DNA from: Bog-756 sp963699345
Lineage (GTDB): Bacteria; Actinomycetota; Acidimicrobiia; Acidimicrobiales; RAAP-2
Reading direction: 5' to 3'
DNA length: 64,000 nucleotides
Assembly (NCBI GenBank): GCA_963699345.1
Contig: CAVOTL010000005.1
Coordinates: 992,001 to 1,056,000 of the forward strand
A program made the position numbers and the translations under genes. Positions 52,274 to 60,815 of this stretch are shown in pieces (the first letter of the stretch is position 1; every line of letters begins with the position of its first letter). The notes beneath the pieces are model-generated. The model was not told the DNA's origin, searched no databases, and saw only the letters and a list, made by a program, of their open reading frames with translations.

Positions 52274-53164
52274 TCACCCGGGGAGATGGCGGCGGCGCCC
52301 CCGTCTCGTCCCGAGCCATCCGACCAGGAGCGCCGCCGACGATCCGAGCCAGATGCCGACGAAGGACACGGCCGCCACGACCTGGGCGACCCCGGTGCCG
52401 TTGATCGCCGACCAGAACACGGCGGTGGCGTCGAACACCCCGGCCGTCACGATCCACACCCACAGGCGCCGACCGGTGCAGGCCACGGCGATGAGCACGG
52501 GCACGCTGCCGAGTCCGAACGTCACCAGGGGGAGGAACCAGGTCCAGGCGCAGAGCCGCTCGAAGGCCGTCGGTCCCCGGCGCTCGGACACGGGAGGACG
52601 GGTCTCCAGCGTGGCGTTGAGGCGGTCCACCACCGCGGACGCCGCCTCGGGATCCCAGCGGTGGAGCGGGCTCGGAACCATCACCCCGATGTCCGCTCCG
52701 ACGCCGGTGCTCCGCGGGACGACCGCCCACACGCCGCTCCTCCCCCGCCACTGCGGGGTGAAGCCCTGGACGGCCGTCCACGGATAGTCCTCGTAGCCGA
52801 CGAAGTAGTGGTAGCGGATGCCCGTCCAGGTGACGTCCGTGCCGATCCGGGCCGTCCGGGCCAGAAGGGCCAGGCCGACGACCGCCAGGGTGATCCCGAA
52901 GCCGATCTGGACGCCGACCGCGTGGTCCCGGCTGCTCCAGGCCGATGCCCAGATCAGGAGGTAGGCCGGGACGAACAGCACCAGCGGGACGAGGGCCACC
53001 AGATCCCGGCGGATCTCCCGGGAGTCGATCGCCCGTCCGGCGATCGACCGCACCACGTCGGCATTCGGGACCAGTGGCCGGCGGTCACCGTCGTACCCGG
53101 CGGAGAGCCGGTCCGTCGGCCGGTCCCACGACACCGGCCCGTAGGCGTCCCCCGTCTGGCTCAT
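52274..53164 (-). CDS. Membrane protein with a PH-like domain between TM pairs
   Basis: A 296-residue protein. A 55-residue polar N-terminus is followed by two TM helices (VALVPLVLFVPAYLLIWAS, FGITLAVVGLALLA), a soluble section of about 100 residues whose pattern (GIRYHYFVGYEDYPWTAVQGF) resembles bacterial PH domains, and two or three further helices. These actinobacterial proteins have no fixed role. It precedes the lipoprotein gene's downstream side on the same strand with a 72-bp gap. Confidence 0.6.
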   Translation of the reverse strand: MSQTGDAYGPVSWDRPTDRLSAGYDGDRRPLVPNADVVRSIAGRAIDSREIRRDLVALVPLVLFVPAYLLIWASAWSSRDHAVGVQIGFGITLAVVGLALLARTARIGTDVTWTGIRYHYFVGYEDYPWTAVQGFTPQWRGRSGVWAVVPRSTGVGADIGVMVPSPLHRWDPEAASAVVDRLNATLETRPPVSERRGPTAFERLCAWTWFLPLVTFGLGSVPVLIAVACTGRRLWVWIVTAGVFDATAVFWSAINGTGVAQVVAAVSFVGIWLGSSAALLVGWLGTRRGRRRHLPG

Positions 53165-53236
53165 CGATCCAGGATGCGCCAGGGCGGTAAGGGCCGGGTA
53201 ACGACATCCCGGGAGGCCGGACCTGACATCACCCGG

Positions 53237-54250
53237 TCAGCCGGTAGACGACCCGGGGCCCGCGATGACCGTTCCGGGCGAGGAGTCCTCACAGGAGATC
53301 CCGTTCGCGTCGCTCTGACAGGTGCCACCGCCGTCCACCTGGTCGGCGGGCGGTGGGGTGACGTCGACCGGCACGCCGTAGTTCGAGACACCCAGCGTGA
53401 TGGTGGCGGTGATCGGCGGCTTGAACGTCCCTGACTGCCCCGACGCCTGCGTACCGGGGTCGGTCGGGATCCGGACGATGGTGAGGGCGATGGTCAGCTG
53501 CCGCAGGAGGTCGGACGAGTCGACCCAGAAGTCGATCGGGACCGACGAGGTGCCGAAGGACCGCTCGGCCTGCGCCGTCTGCGAGGCGTCGCCGGAGTCC
53601 AGGCTGGAGAACGGCAGCTGGGACCGGTAGTGGGTGGTCTCGACCCCGCCGACGACGGCCGGCCCGAGATCCGAGGTGCTCGTCGCCTGCGACTCGAGGA
53701 GGTGCAGCAGGGCCCCCGGGCTGGGAGGTCCCGGGTTGCCGAAGACCAGTCCGCTGAACAGGTTCGCCCCTTGGCCACCCGACCACGTCGTCTTCGACCA
53801 CTGACCGCTGCCCGGGAGGTTCGTCACCCCGGTCGGTCCGCCGGCGACCGAGATCTTCGAGTACTCGACGTCACCGTCGATGATGTCGTCCGTCCGGACG
53901 TCGGATCCGTCCACCTTGACGTCCGCCGTCATCTCGCCGAGATCCGAGGTCCAGGAGAAGACGCCGTTGCCCGTAACGACGAAGGCGGCGCCACTACCGG
54001 TGTGCTCGCCGAAGGAGCTCGTGACGTCGGCGGAGCCGCCCGCCACGGTCGCCCGGTAGGCGGCCAAGGTGACCGACGCCGGGACCGACGCCAGGGCGGT
54101 CGTCGGGTCGGACGCCGGGTCGGACGCCGGGGCGGACGCCGGACTCCCACCGCCACAGGCGGTCGCCACCACCGCGACCAGGGTCGCACCCGCGGCGGCC
54201 ACGGTCCGGCCCCTCCATCGCCCCGGAACCCGCCCTGCGCCCAGTGTCAT
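53237..54250 (-). CDS. Lipoprotein, possibly LppX/LprG-like
   Basis: A 337-residue exported lipoprotein. It has a signal sequence with basic start, hydrophobic core AAAGATLVAVVAT and lipobox ending at Cys32 (ATAC), then a low-complexity Ser-Pro-Ala-Asp linker encoded by short DNA repeats. The mature part is rich in Ser/Gly/Thr beta strands (FSWTSDLGEMTADVKVDG, VDSSDLLRQLTIALTIVR), which resembles the LppX/LprAFG lipid-carrier fold in layout. AAAGG precedes the start. It is downstream of atpC on the same strand, 132 bp away, probably a separate unit. Lipid transport is only a suggestion. Confidence 0.65.
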   Translation of the reverse strand: MTLGAGRVPGRWRGRTVAAAGATLVAVVATACGGGSPASAPASDPASDPTTALASVPASVTLAAYRATVAGGSADVTSSFGEHTGSGAAFVVTGNGVFSWTSDLGEMTADVKVDGSDVRTDDIIDGDVEYSKISVAGGPTGVTNLPGSGQWSKTTWSGGQGANLFSGLVFGNPGPPSPGALLHLLESQATSTSDLGPAVVGGVETTHYRSQLPFSSLDSGDASQTAQAERSFGTSSVPIDFWVDSSDLLRQLTIALTIVRIPTDPGTQASGQSGTFKPPITATITLGVSNYGVPVDVTPPPADQVDGGGTCQSDANGISCEDSSPGTVIAGPGSSTG

Positions 54251-54382
54251 GCCGTCGACCTTTCGCCGATGTCGACGTTACCGGAACGACGGTCCCACGG
54301 CCCCGATGGCGACCCCCCGGGACCGCAACAGCCGCAGCCGGACGGGTCCGGCCCTAGGCCCGGTCCCCGAGGCGTGGTCGGC

Positions 54383-54880
54383 TCAGGCGGTGGTCGCCGT
54401 CGATGCGTCGACGGCTTCGAGGCGTACCTGGGCCCGCAGGACCGCCGCCTCGGCCTCGACCAGCTCGGGGTCGCTCTCCTCGCCCTCGACGGGGGTCCGG
54501 TTGGACGCTCCCCCGAGCTCGGTGACCCGGGCCTCGGCGGCCTCCAGGGCCACCCGGGCCCGGTCGATATCGATCTCCTCGGCCAGTTCGGCCACGCCGA
54601 CGAGCAGCGTCACCCGCGAGCTGGTGTCCTCCCCGTCGTCGAGCGGCACATTCTGTTCCACCTGGGTGAAGCCGCCGTGGACGGCGATCCGGACGACGTC
54701 CCCCTCGGGCCGCACCACCCGGACCACACCGGGCTGGACGGTGCCCACCAACGGGGTGTGGCCGGCCAGGAAGGTGGCGTCACCCTCGCCGGTGCGGAGG
54801 AGGACCTCGGTGGCCATTCCCCCCAGCAGGATGCGCTCGGGAGTGACCAGGTTGATCTGGAGGAGCGAGTCGTCGGCCAT
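54383..54880 (-). CDS. atpC: ATP synthase epsilon subunit
   Basis: A 165-residue F1 epsilon subunit: N-terminal beta sandwich (INLVTPERILLGGMATEVLLRTGEGDATFLAGHTPLVG) and a C-terminal helical hairpin (LAEEIDIDRARVALEAAEARV). It is about 25-40 residues longer than usual, with an extra acidic linker (SNRTPVEGEESDPELVEAE) between the two C-terminal helices. Epsilon couples rotation and can inhibit ATP hydrolysis. Last gene of the atp operon, ten bases after atpD. Confidence 0.93.
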   Translation of the reverse strand: MADDSLLQINLVTPERILLGGMATEVLLRTGEGDATFLAGHTPLVGTVQPGVVRVVRPEGDVVRIAVHGGFTQVEQNVPLDDGEDTSSRVTLLVGVAELAEEIDIDRARVALEAAEARVTELGGASNRTPVEGEESDPELVEAEAAVLRAQVRLEAVDASTATTA

Positions 54881-54890
54881 CGGGGGCCCG

Positions 54891-56336
54891 TCAGCCGTTG
54901 GCCAGGTCGTGGGCCTTGGCCAGTACCGACTCGGCGCCGCCGACGTTGAAGAACGCCTGCTCGGGCACGTCGTCCAGGTCGCCGTTGACGAGCGCCTCGA
55001 AGGACTCGACGGTCTCCTCGACGGGGACGGTCACACCCTTCAGTCCGGTGAACACCTCGCCCACGTTGAATGGCTGGGACAGGAAGCGCTGCACCTTGCG
55101 GGCCCGCGCCACGGTGACGCGGTCCTCCTCGGACAGTTCGTCGAGGCCGAGGATGGCGATGATGTCCTGGAGCTCCTTGTAGCGCTGGAGCACGCCCTGG
55201 ACCCGGCGGGCCACCGCGTAGTGGCGCTCCCCCACGATCTCGGGGGCGAGGATGTTCGAGGTCGACGACAGCGGGTCCACGGCCGGATAGATACCCAGCG
55301 AGGCGATGTCGCGGGAGAGCTCGGTGGTGGCGTCGAGGTGGGTGAAGGTGGTGAACGGCGCCGGGTCGGTGTAGTCGTCAGCGGGCACGTACACGGCCTG
55401 GAGCGAGGTGATCGAGCGACCCCGGGTCGAGGTGATCCGCTCCTGCAGCTGGCCCATCTCGTCAGCCAGGGTGGGCTGGTAGCCCACGGCCGAGGGCATA
55501 CGGCCGAGCAGGGTCGAGACCTCGGAGCCGGCCTGGACGAAGCGGAAGATGTTGTCGACGAAGAGCAGCACGTCCTGGTTCTTCACGTCCCGGAAGTACT
55601 CAGCCATGGTCAGGGCGGCCAGGGCCACGCGCAGCCGCACGCCCGGGGGCTCGTCCATCTGGCCGTAGACGAGGGCGGCCTTCTCGATGACGCCGGACTC
55701 CTGCATCTCGAGCCACAGGTCGGTGCCCTCACGGGTCCGCTCGCCCACCCCGGCGAACACGGACACACCACCGTGGTTGGTGGCCACGCGGTTGATCATC
55801 TCCTGGATCAGCACCGTCTTGCCCACGCCGGCGCCGCCGAACAGGCCGATCTTTCCACCCTGCACGTAGGGCTCGAGGAGGTCGATGACCTTGATGCCGG
55901 TCTCGAACATGAGGGCCCGGGGCTCAAGGGTGTCGAAGTCGGGGGCGGAGCGGTGGATGTCCCAGTGGTCCTCGACCTCGCCGATGTCGGCCGTATCGAG
56001 CGGCTCACCCAGCACGTTGAAGACGTGGCCGAGGACGGCGTCGCCCACCGGCACCTGCAGGCCGTGGCCCAGGTTGCGGACCTCGGCGCCCCGGGTCATG
56101 CCGTCGGTCGCCTTCAAGCAGATGCAGCGCACGCGGCCGTCACCGATCTGCTGGGCCACCTCGGCGGTGATCGTCTCGGGCGTCCCCTCGAGCACCACGT
56201 CCACCTCGACGGCGCCGTTGATCTCGGGAAGGGCGTGGGGCGGGAACTCCACGTCGATGACGGGCCCGGCGATGGCCACCACCCGGCCGGTGGCCAGCGT
56301 GGTGGACTCGGTGGGCTGCGGGGCGGTGGTGGTCAT
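54891..56336 (-). CDS. atpD: ATP synthase beta subunit
   Basis: A 481-residue catalytic F1 subunit. P-loop GGAGVGKTVLIQEM, catalytic-Glu segment FAGVGERTREG, Walker B DVLLFVDNIFRF, and the DELSEED-type lever DELSEEDRVTVARARK are all present. It makes ATP at the alpha-beta interface. ATG 56336 has AAGGGAG upstream; the upstream frame extension to 56525 is overlap with atpG. Gap to atpG is 73 bp. Confidence 0.98.
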   Translation of the reverse strand: MTTTAPQPTESTTLATGRVVAIAGPVIDVEFPPHALPEINGAVEVDVVLEGTPETITAEVAQQIGDGRVRCICLKATDGMTRGAEVRNLGHGLQVPVGDAVLGHVFNVLGEPLDTADIGEVEDHWDIHRSAPDFDTLEPRALMFETGIKVIDLLEPYVQGGKIGLFGGAGVGKTVLIQEMINRVATNHGGVSVFAGVGERTREGTDLWLEMQESGVIEKAALVYGQMDEPPGVRLRVALAALTMAEYFRDVKNQDVLLFVDNIFRFVQAGSEVSTLLGRMPSAVGYQPTLADEMGQLQERITSTRGRSITSLQAVYVPADDYTDPAPFTTFTHLDATTELSRDIASLGIYPAVDPLSSTSNILAPEIVGERHYAVARRVQGVLQRYKELQDIIAILGLDELSEEDRVTVARARKVQRFLSQPFNVGEVFTGLKGVTVPVEETVESFEALVNGDLDDVPEQAFFNVGGAESVLAKAHDLANG

Positions 56337-56409
56337 GAGCGTCGGGCTCCCTTGGTGTCGTCTGGTCCTGCGGTGGTGGATACGGCGGTCGGTGCGGCGG
56401 TGGACACGG

Positions 56410-57390
56410 TCAGACCGTGGTTTCGATGACGAGGCCGCCCTCGTCACCCTGGGCCCCGGCCCGCAGCGCCTCGGCACCGCCGACGATCTCCATGATCTCG
56501 GTGGTGATGGTGTCCTGGCGGGCACGGTTCATGATCCGTGAGTACTTCTTGATGAGCTCGCCGGCGTTCTCGGTGGCCGCGGCCATGGCGCGCTGGCGGG
56601 CGGTGAGTTCGGAGGCCGAGGCCTCGAGGAGCGAGGCGAAGATCGCCGTCTCGGCGGCCCGGGGGGCGAGGTCGACGAGCAGGACGGCGGCGTCGGGCTC
56701 GAATTCGGTGTACCCGAGACGCACGCCGTCCTCGTGGGGGGCGATGTTCCGGCTCACCCCGTTCTCGTTCTCGTGGTCGGCCTTCTGCTCCGCGTCGCGG
56801 GGGTCCACGAGGGGCAGGAGTTGGCGGACCTCGACCCTCTGGGAACCGGCGCTGATGAAGCGGGTCGACACGATCAGGACCTGGTCGACCTCCCCGTTGA
56901 CGAACGGGTTCACGGCGGCGCCGGCCACGTCACGGGCGTCGGCGAAGCTCGGACGCTCGCTCATCCCGAGGAAGGAGCGCTCGACGTCGACCCCGCGGAA
57001 CCGGAAGTACCCCTGGGCCTTCTTGCCCACGGTCACCAGGCGGGACTCGATGCCGGACCCGGACTGTTCGGCCAGCAGGCGCTCGGTGGCCCGGAAGACC
57101 GAGGTGTTGTACCCGCCGCACAGGCCCCGGTCGGCCACCACGCACAGCACCAGCACCCGGGAGACGTCCTCGGGCGTGCCGAGCAGGCGGCCGGCGGCCG
57201 CCGGGTCGCCGAGGGCGGTCTCCAGGACGATCCGGGCCATGCCCTCCTGGTACGGGCGGGACGCGGCGATGCGGCCCTGGGCGCGCACGATCTGCGAGGC
57301 GGCGATGAGCTCCATCGCCTTGGTGATCTTCTGCGTCGATCGGATACTGCGGATCCGTCGACGGAGGATGCGCTCCTGGCCACCTGCCAT
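56410..57390 (-). CDS. atpG: ATP synthase gamma subunit
   Basis: A 326-residue central-stalk subunit. The N-terminal coiled-coil helix (RRRIRSIRSTQKITKAMELIAA) and C-terminal helix (ASELTARQRAMAAATENAGELIKKYSRIMNRARQ) are canonical. It is 20-40 residues longer than typical; the extra residues sit in a charged loop (DPRDAEQKADHENENGVSRN) of the Rossmann domain. It starts three bases after atpA. Confidence 0.96.
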   Translation of the reverse strand: MAGGQERILRRRIRSIRSTQKITKAMELIAASQIVRAQGRIAASRPYQEGMARIVLETALGDPAAAGRLLGTPEDVSRVLVLCVVADRGLCGGYNTSVFRATERLLAEQSGSGIESRLVTVGKKAQGYFRFRGVDVERSFLGMSERPSFADARDVAGAAVNPFVNGEVDQVLIVSTRFISAGSQRVEVRQLLPLVDPRDAEQKADHENENGVSRNIAPHEDGVRLGYTEFEPDAAVLLVDLAPRAAETAIFASLLEASASELTARQRAMAAATENAGELIKKYSRIMNRARQDTITTEIMEIVGGAEALRAGAQGDEGGLVIETTV

Positions 57391-57393
57391 CGG

Positions 57394-58917
57394 TCAGTCG
57401 ACCTTCCCGGTGTCGAACGTGTCCGTGAACTTGCGCAGCGCGTCGGCCAGCCCGTCGCCCTCGGGCAGCTTCCCCGAGGTGCGGATGCCGTCGAGGATGT
57501 CGGCGTGGTTGGCCTTGAAGTAGGCACGGACCTCGGCCTCGTAGCGCTGCACGTCGGCCACCGGGATGTCGTCGACGTAGCCCTCGGAGCCGGCGAAGAT
57601 GACCAGCACCTGCTCCTCCACCGGCACGGGCTGGTTGAGTCCCTGCTTCAGGAGCTCGGTGAGCCGGTAGCCACGGTCGAGCTGGGCCTGGGACACCTTG
57701 TCCAGTTCGGACCCGAACGTGGCGAAGGCCTCCAGCTCGCGGAACTGGGCGAGGTCGAGCTTCAGGGTGCCCGAGACCGCCTTCATGGCCTTGATCTGGG
57801 CCGAGGAGCCCACCCGGCTGACCGAGATGCCCACGTTGATGGCTGGGCGCACGCCGGCGTAGAAGAGCTCCGACTCGAGGAAGACCTGGCCGTCGGTGAT
57901 CGAGATGACGTTGGTCGGGATGTAGGCCGACACGTCACCGGCCTTGGTCTCGATGATGGGCAGGGCGGTCAGCGACCCGCCGCCGGCGTCGTCGGACAGC
58001 TTGGCCGCCCGCTCCAGCAGCCGGCTGTGCAGGTAGAAGACGTCACCGGGATACGCCTCACGGCCCGGCGGCCGGCGCAGCAGCAGCGACATCTGGCGGT
58101 ACGCCTCGGCCTGCTTGGAGAGGTCGTCGTAGACGATGAGGGCGTGCTCGCCGGCGTCCATCCAGTGCTGGCCCATGGCGCAGCCGGCGTAGGGGGCGAG
58201 GTACTTGAACGGCGCGGGGTCGGCGGCACCGGCCAGGACCACCACCGTGTACTCGAGGGCGCCGTAGCGCTCGAGGGTGGCGACGGTCTGCGCGACGGAC
58301 GACTCCTTCTGGCCGATGGCGACGTAGATGCACTTCACGCCGAGACCGCGCTGGTTGAGGATGGTGTCGATGGCGACGGTTGTCTTGCCCGTCTTGCGGT
58401 CGCCGATGATGAGCTCGCGCTGGCCCCGGCCGATCGGGGTCATGGCGTCGATGGCCTTGATGCCGGTCTGCAGGGGCTCGCTCACCGGCTGGCGCTTGAC
58501 GATGCCCGGGGCCTGGACCTCGAGGCGGCGCGTCTCGGTGGTGGCGATGGGGCCCTTGCCGTCGAGCGGCTCGCCGAGCGCGTTGACCACGCGGCCGAGC
58601 AGGGCGTCGCCCACCCGGACCGAGAGGATCCGACCGGTCGCCTTGACCAGCTGCTCCTCCTCCAGGCCGGTGTCGTCGCCGAGGATGACGGCGCCGATGG
58701 TCTCCTCGTCCAGGTTGAGGGCCAGTCCCTCGGTCCCGTCCTGGAACTCGAGGATCTCGTTGACCGCGCAGCCGGGCAGGCCGGTGATGCGGGCGATGCC
58801 GTCGCCGACCTCCACGATCCGGCCGACCTGCTCGGTGCCGACCTCGGGTGTGTAGTCGTCGACGTACTGCTTCAGTGCAGCGGTGATCTCGTCGGCGTTG
58901 ATGGTCAACTCAGCCAT
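57394..58917 (-). CDS. atpA: ATP synthase alpha subunit
   Basis: A 507-residue non-catalytic nucleotide-binding F1 subunit with P-loop GDRKTGKTTVAIDTI and the alpha signature PAINVGISVSRVGSSAQ with the arginine-finger region. N-terminal beta barrel GIARITGLPGCAVNEILEF. It overlaps atpH by eight bases (ATGGCTGA), which couples translation. Confidence 0.98.
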   Translation of the reverse strand: MAELTINADEITAALKQYVDDYTPEVGTEQVGRIVEVGDGIARITGLPGCAVNEILEFQDGTEGLALNLDEETIGAVILGDDTGLEEEQLVKATGRILSVRVGDALLGRVVNALGEPLDGKGPIATTETRRLEVQAPGIVKRQPVSEPLQTGIKAIDAMTPIGRGQRELIIGDRKTGKTTVAIDTILNQRGLGVKCIYVAIGQKESSVAQTVATLERYGALEYTVVVLAGAADPAPFKYLAPYAGCAMGQHWMDAGEHALIVYDDLSKQAEAYRQMSLLLRRPPGREAYPGDVFYLHSRLLERAAKLSDDAGGGSLTALPIIETKAGDVSAYIPTNVISITDGQVFLESELFYAGVRPAINVGISVSRVGSSAQIKAMKAVSGTLKLDLAQFRELEAFATFGSELDKVSQAQLDRGYRLTELLKQGLNQPVPVEEQVLVIFAGSEGYVDDIPVADVQRYEAEVRAYFKANHADILDGIRTSGKLPEGDGLADALRKFTDTFDTGKVD

Positions 58918-59863
58918 CGGTTGCTTCCCTTCGTGTTGGGGATCCTGGAATCCGGTAGGCCTCCTCGGAGGCGAGCACGTGCTCCTTCAGTTCGTCGAGC
59001 CGGTGGCGGGTGCTGGAGTCCACCAGCAGGTCGCCGACCTGGACGATCACTCCACCGAGCAGCGAGGGGTCGACGGTGACCTGGAGATCCACCGGGTTGC
59101 CGGTCAGCGTGGACAGCACGTCGGAGAGGTCGCGCTGTTGGGCGTCTCCCACGAGGTCGGCCGCCGACACCCGGGCCACGCGCCAGCCCCGGGCCTTGGC
59201 CGCGTCCTCGACCAGCGTGTCGAGGGTGGCCACGATATCCCGGGCCCGGCCACCGCGGGCGGCGTAGGAGGCGATACGGACCGTCTCGGGGAGGGCCTTG
59301 CCCTCCAGGAGGCGGGCGATGACGTCCTGGCGGACGACGACGGGCAGGTCGCGGTCACCGAGGGCGTGCCGCAACGCCCGGTTGTCCTCGACCGTCCGGG
59401 CGAACCGGAACAGCTGGTCCTCGATCTCCTCGAGCTGGGCGACCGTGCAGCCCTCGAAGACGGCGGCGGCGTAGCCCGAGACCCGGTTGCGCGCGCCGAG
59501 GCGCCCGAGAACGTCCTCGTCGAACGGTTCGACGGCCGTGGCGACCGCCCGGGTGGCCAGGTGATCGAGTCGGGCGCCCAGCCAACGGAAGGACGCCACC
59601 AGCTCACCGGCCGGGACGACCGAAGCGGCCTGGTGGACCAGTCGGGCCACCTCGGGGCGCACCTTGCCCTCGAGCAGGTGGTCGAGCACAGCCCGCCGGG
59701 CGGCCACGGGGACCGACCCGTCGTTGACGGCCAGGAGCAGGCCGTTGTTGCCTTCCACGATGTCGGCGAGGGCGTACAGCTGCGCGCCGGCGTCGGCCAG
59801 CCCGCCGTCGGCGGACAGCGACTCCTCCATCGCGGCCAGGTAGCCCTGGAGGGCTGGGTTCAC
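58910..59863 (-). CDS. atpH: ATP synthase delta subunit with a duplicated N-terminal domain
   Basis: A 317-residue peripheral-stalk subunit, far longer than the usual 175-190. Residues about 1-110 and 125-225 are two copies of the OSCP helical bundle: compare GYLAAMEE...VARRAVLDHLLEGKVRPEVARLVHQAA with GYAAAVFEG...VVRQDVIARLLEGKALPETVRIASYAA. The C-terminal beta domain follows (LQVTVDPSLLGGVIVQVGDLLVDSSTRHRL). Mycobacteria have a similar extra copy, but inside a fused b-delta protein; here delta is separate from atpF. GTG 59863 start. Confidence 0.93.
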   Translation of the reverse strand: MNPALQGYLAAMEESLSADGGLADAGAQLYALADIVEGNNGLLLAVNDGSVPVAARRAVLDHLLEGKVRPEVARLVHQAASVVPAGELVASFRWLGARLDHLATRAVATAVEPFDEDVLGRLGARNRVSGYAAAVFEGCTVAQLEEIEDQLFRFARTVEDNRALRHALGDRDLPVVVRQDVIARLLEGKALPETVRIASYAARGGRARDIVATLDTLVEDAAKARGWRVARVSAADLVGDAQQRDLSDVLSTLTGNPVDLQVTVDPSLLGGVIVQVGDLLVDSSTRHRLDELKEHVLASEEAYRIPGSPTRREATDG

Positions 59864-60395
59864 CGCGCGCCCCCGGCCGCCGCGCGCCCGTGCTCTCGGA
59901 CCGCACGGCGGCGATGGCCTCGTCGATGAGGTCCTGGTGGTCGGAGGCGTTGATCTCGCGGCCGATGACCCGTTCGGCGGCGGCCAGGACGATCTCGCCC
60001 ACCCGGGCGGTCACCTCCTCGACGGCGGCCTGGCGGGCCACGGTGACCTCCGCGTCGGCCGAGGCCACGATCCGGTCGTGGATGGCCTGGCCTTCGGCGG
60101 TGGCACCGGTGACGATCTGGTCGGCCGTCGTCTGGGCCTGGGAGACGATCTCCCGTGCCTGGGAGCGGGCCTGCTCGAGCACCGAGCGACGCTCGGCGTC
60201 CGCCTCCTCGGCGTCCGCCTTGGCCTTGTCGGCGGCCTCGAGCTCGCCACGGATCTGCTCCTGGCGCTCGGTGAGGGCGGCGTTCAGCGGCGGCAGCACG
60301 TACTTGGTGATGACGTACAGCACGATGATGAACGCGATCAGGACCACGATGAACGTCCCGTTCGGGACGAGGAAGTTACTGGTGGCGATAGGCAT
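59604..60395 (-). CDS. atpF: ATP synthase b subunit, with an anomalous run-on C-terminus
   Basis: The b subunit proper is residues 1-170: TM helix TFIVVLIAFIIVLYVITKYVL, then a long coiled coil (LTERQEQIRGELEAADKAKAD...VGEIVLAAAERVIGREI, ending IDEAIAAVRSES). As read, the frame then continues for about 90 arginine-rich residues, out of frame over the first 260 bp of atpH, to a stop at 59604. A single indel in the GC tract at 59864-59890 would bring in a TGA that overlaps the atpH GTG (GTGA), the expected arrangement. ATG 60395 was chosen because AAGGA is well placed; ATG 60404 is in frame too. Confidence 0.9.
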   Translation of the reverse strand: MPIATSNFLVPNGTFIVVLIAFIIVLYVITKYVLPPLNAALTERQEQIRGELEAADKAKADAEEADAERRSVLEQARSQAREIVSQAQTTADQIVTGATAEGQAIHDRIVASADAEVTVARQAAVEEVTARVGEIVLAAAERVIGREINASDHQDLIDEAIAAVRSESTGARRPGARGEPSPPGLPGRDGGVAVRRRRAGRRRRAAVRPRRHRGRQQRPAPGRQRRVGPRGRPAGCARPPARGQGAPRGGPTGPPGRFGRPGR

Positions 60396-60492
60396 AGACG
60401 TCATCCTTGGTCGGTCGGTCGGTGGTGCCCACGGGGTCCCCGTCGACGGCGGTCCTCACGGCCACCGATCGGAGCGCCCGTACGGGCGGTGC

Positions 60493-60756
60493 TCACTTGC
60501 CCAGCGAGAAGACGAACAGCGCGGCGAACACCAGGTTGATGAAGTACGCCGCCTCGCAGAGGCCGACGGTCAGGAACATGATGGTCGTCAGACGACCCTG
60601 GGCCTCGGGGTTCCGGGCCACGCCGGCGATCGTCTGGCTACCGGCCAGGCCGTCACCGATGGAGGCGCCGACGGCGCCACCGCCGAGGGCCAGGCCGGCG
60701 CCGATGAGGCCGCCGGCCGTCTTGATGGCGCTGGTGTAGTTGACCGGATCTGACAT
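60493..60756 (-). CDS. atpE: ATP synthase c subunit
   Basis: An 87-residue proteolipid with two TM helices: a glycine-rich first (GGLIGAGLALGGGAVGASIGDG), the polar loop ARNPEAQGRL and a second helix with the proton-binding Glu68 in GLCEAAYFINLV. It forms the rotor ring. AAAGGAG precedes ATG 60756. Confidence 0.97.
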   Translation of the reverse strand: MSDPVNYTSAIKTAGGLIGAGLALGGGAVGASIGDGLAGSQTIAGVARNPEAQGRLTTIMFLTVGLCEAAYFINLVFAALFVFSLGK

Positions 60757-60815
60757 GGGAACTGCTCCTTTGTTGAGGTAGTGGGTGGAAGGGTCGGGTG
60801 CGGTGGGCCGCCGGC

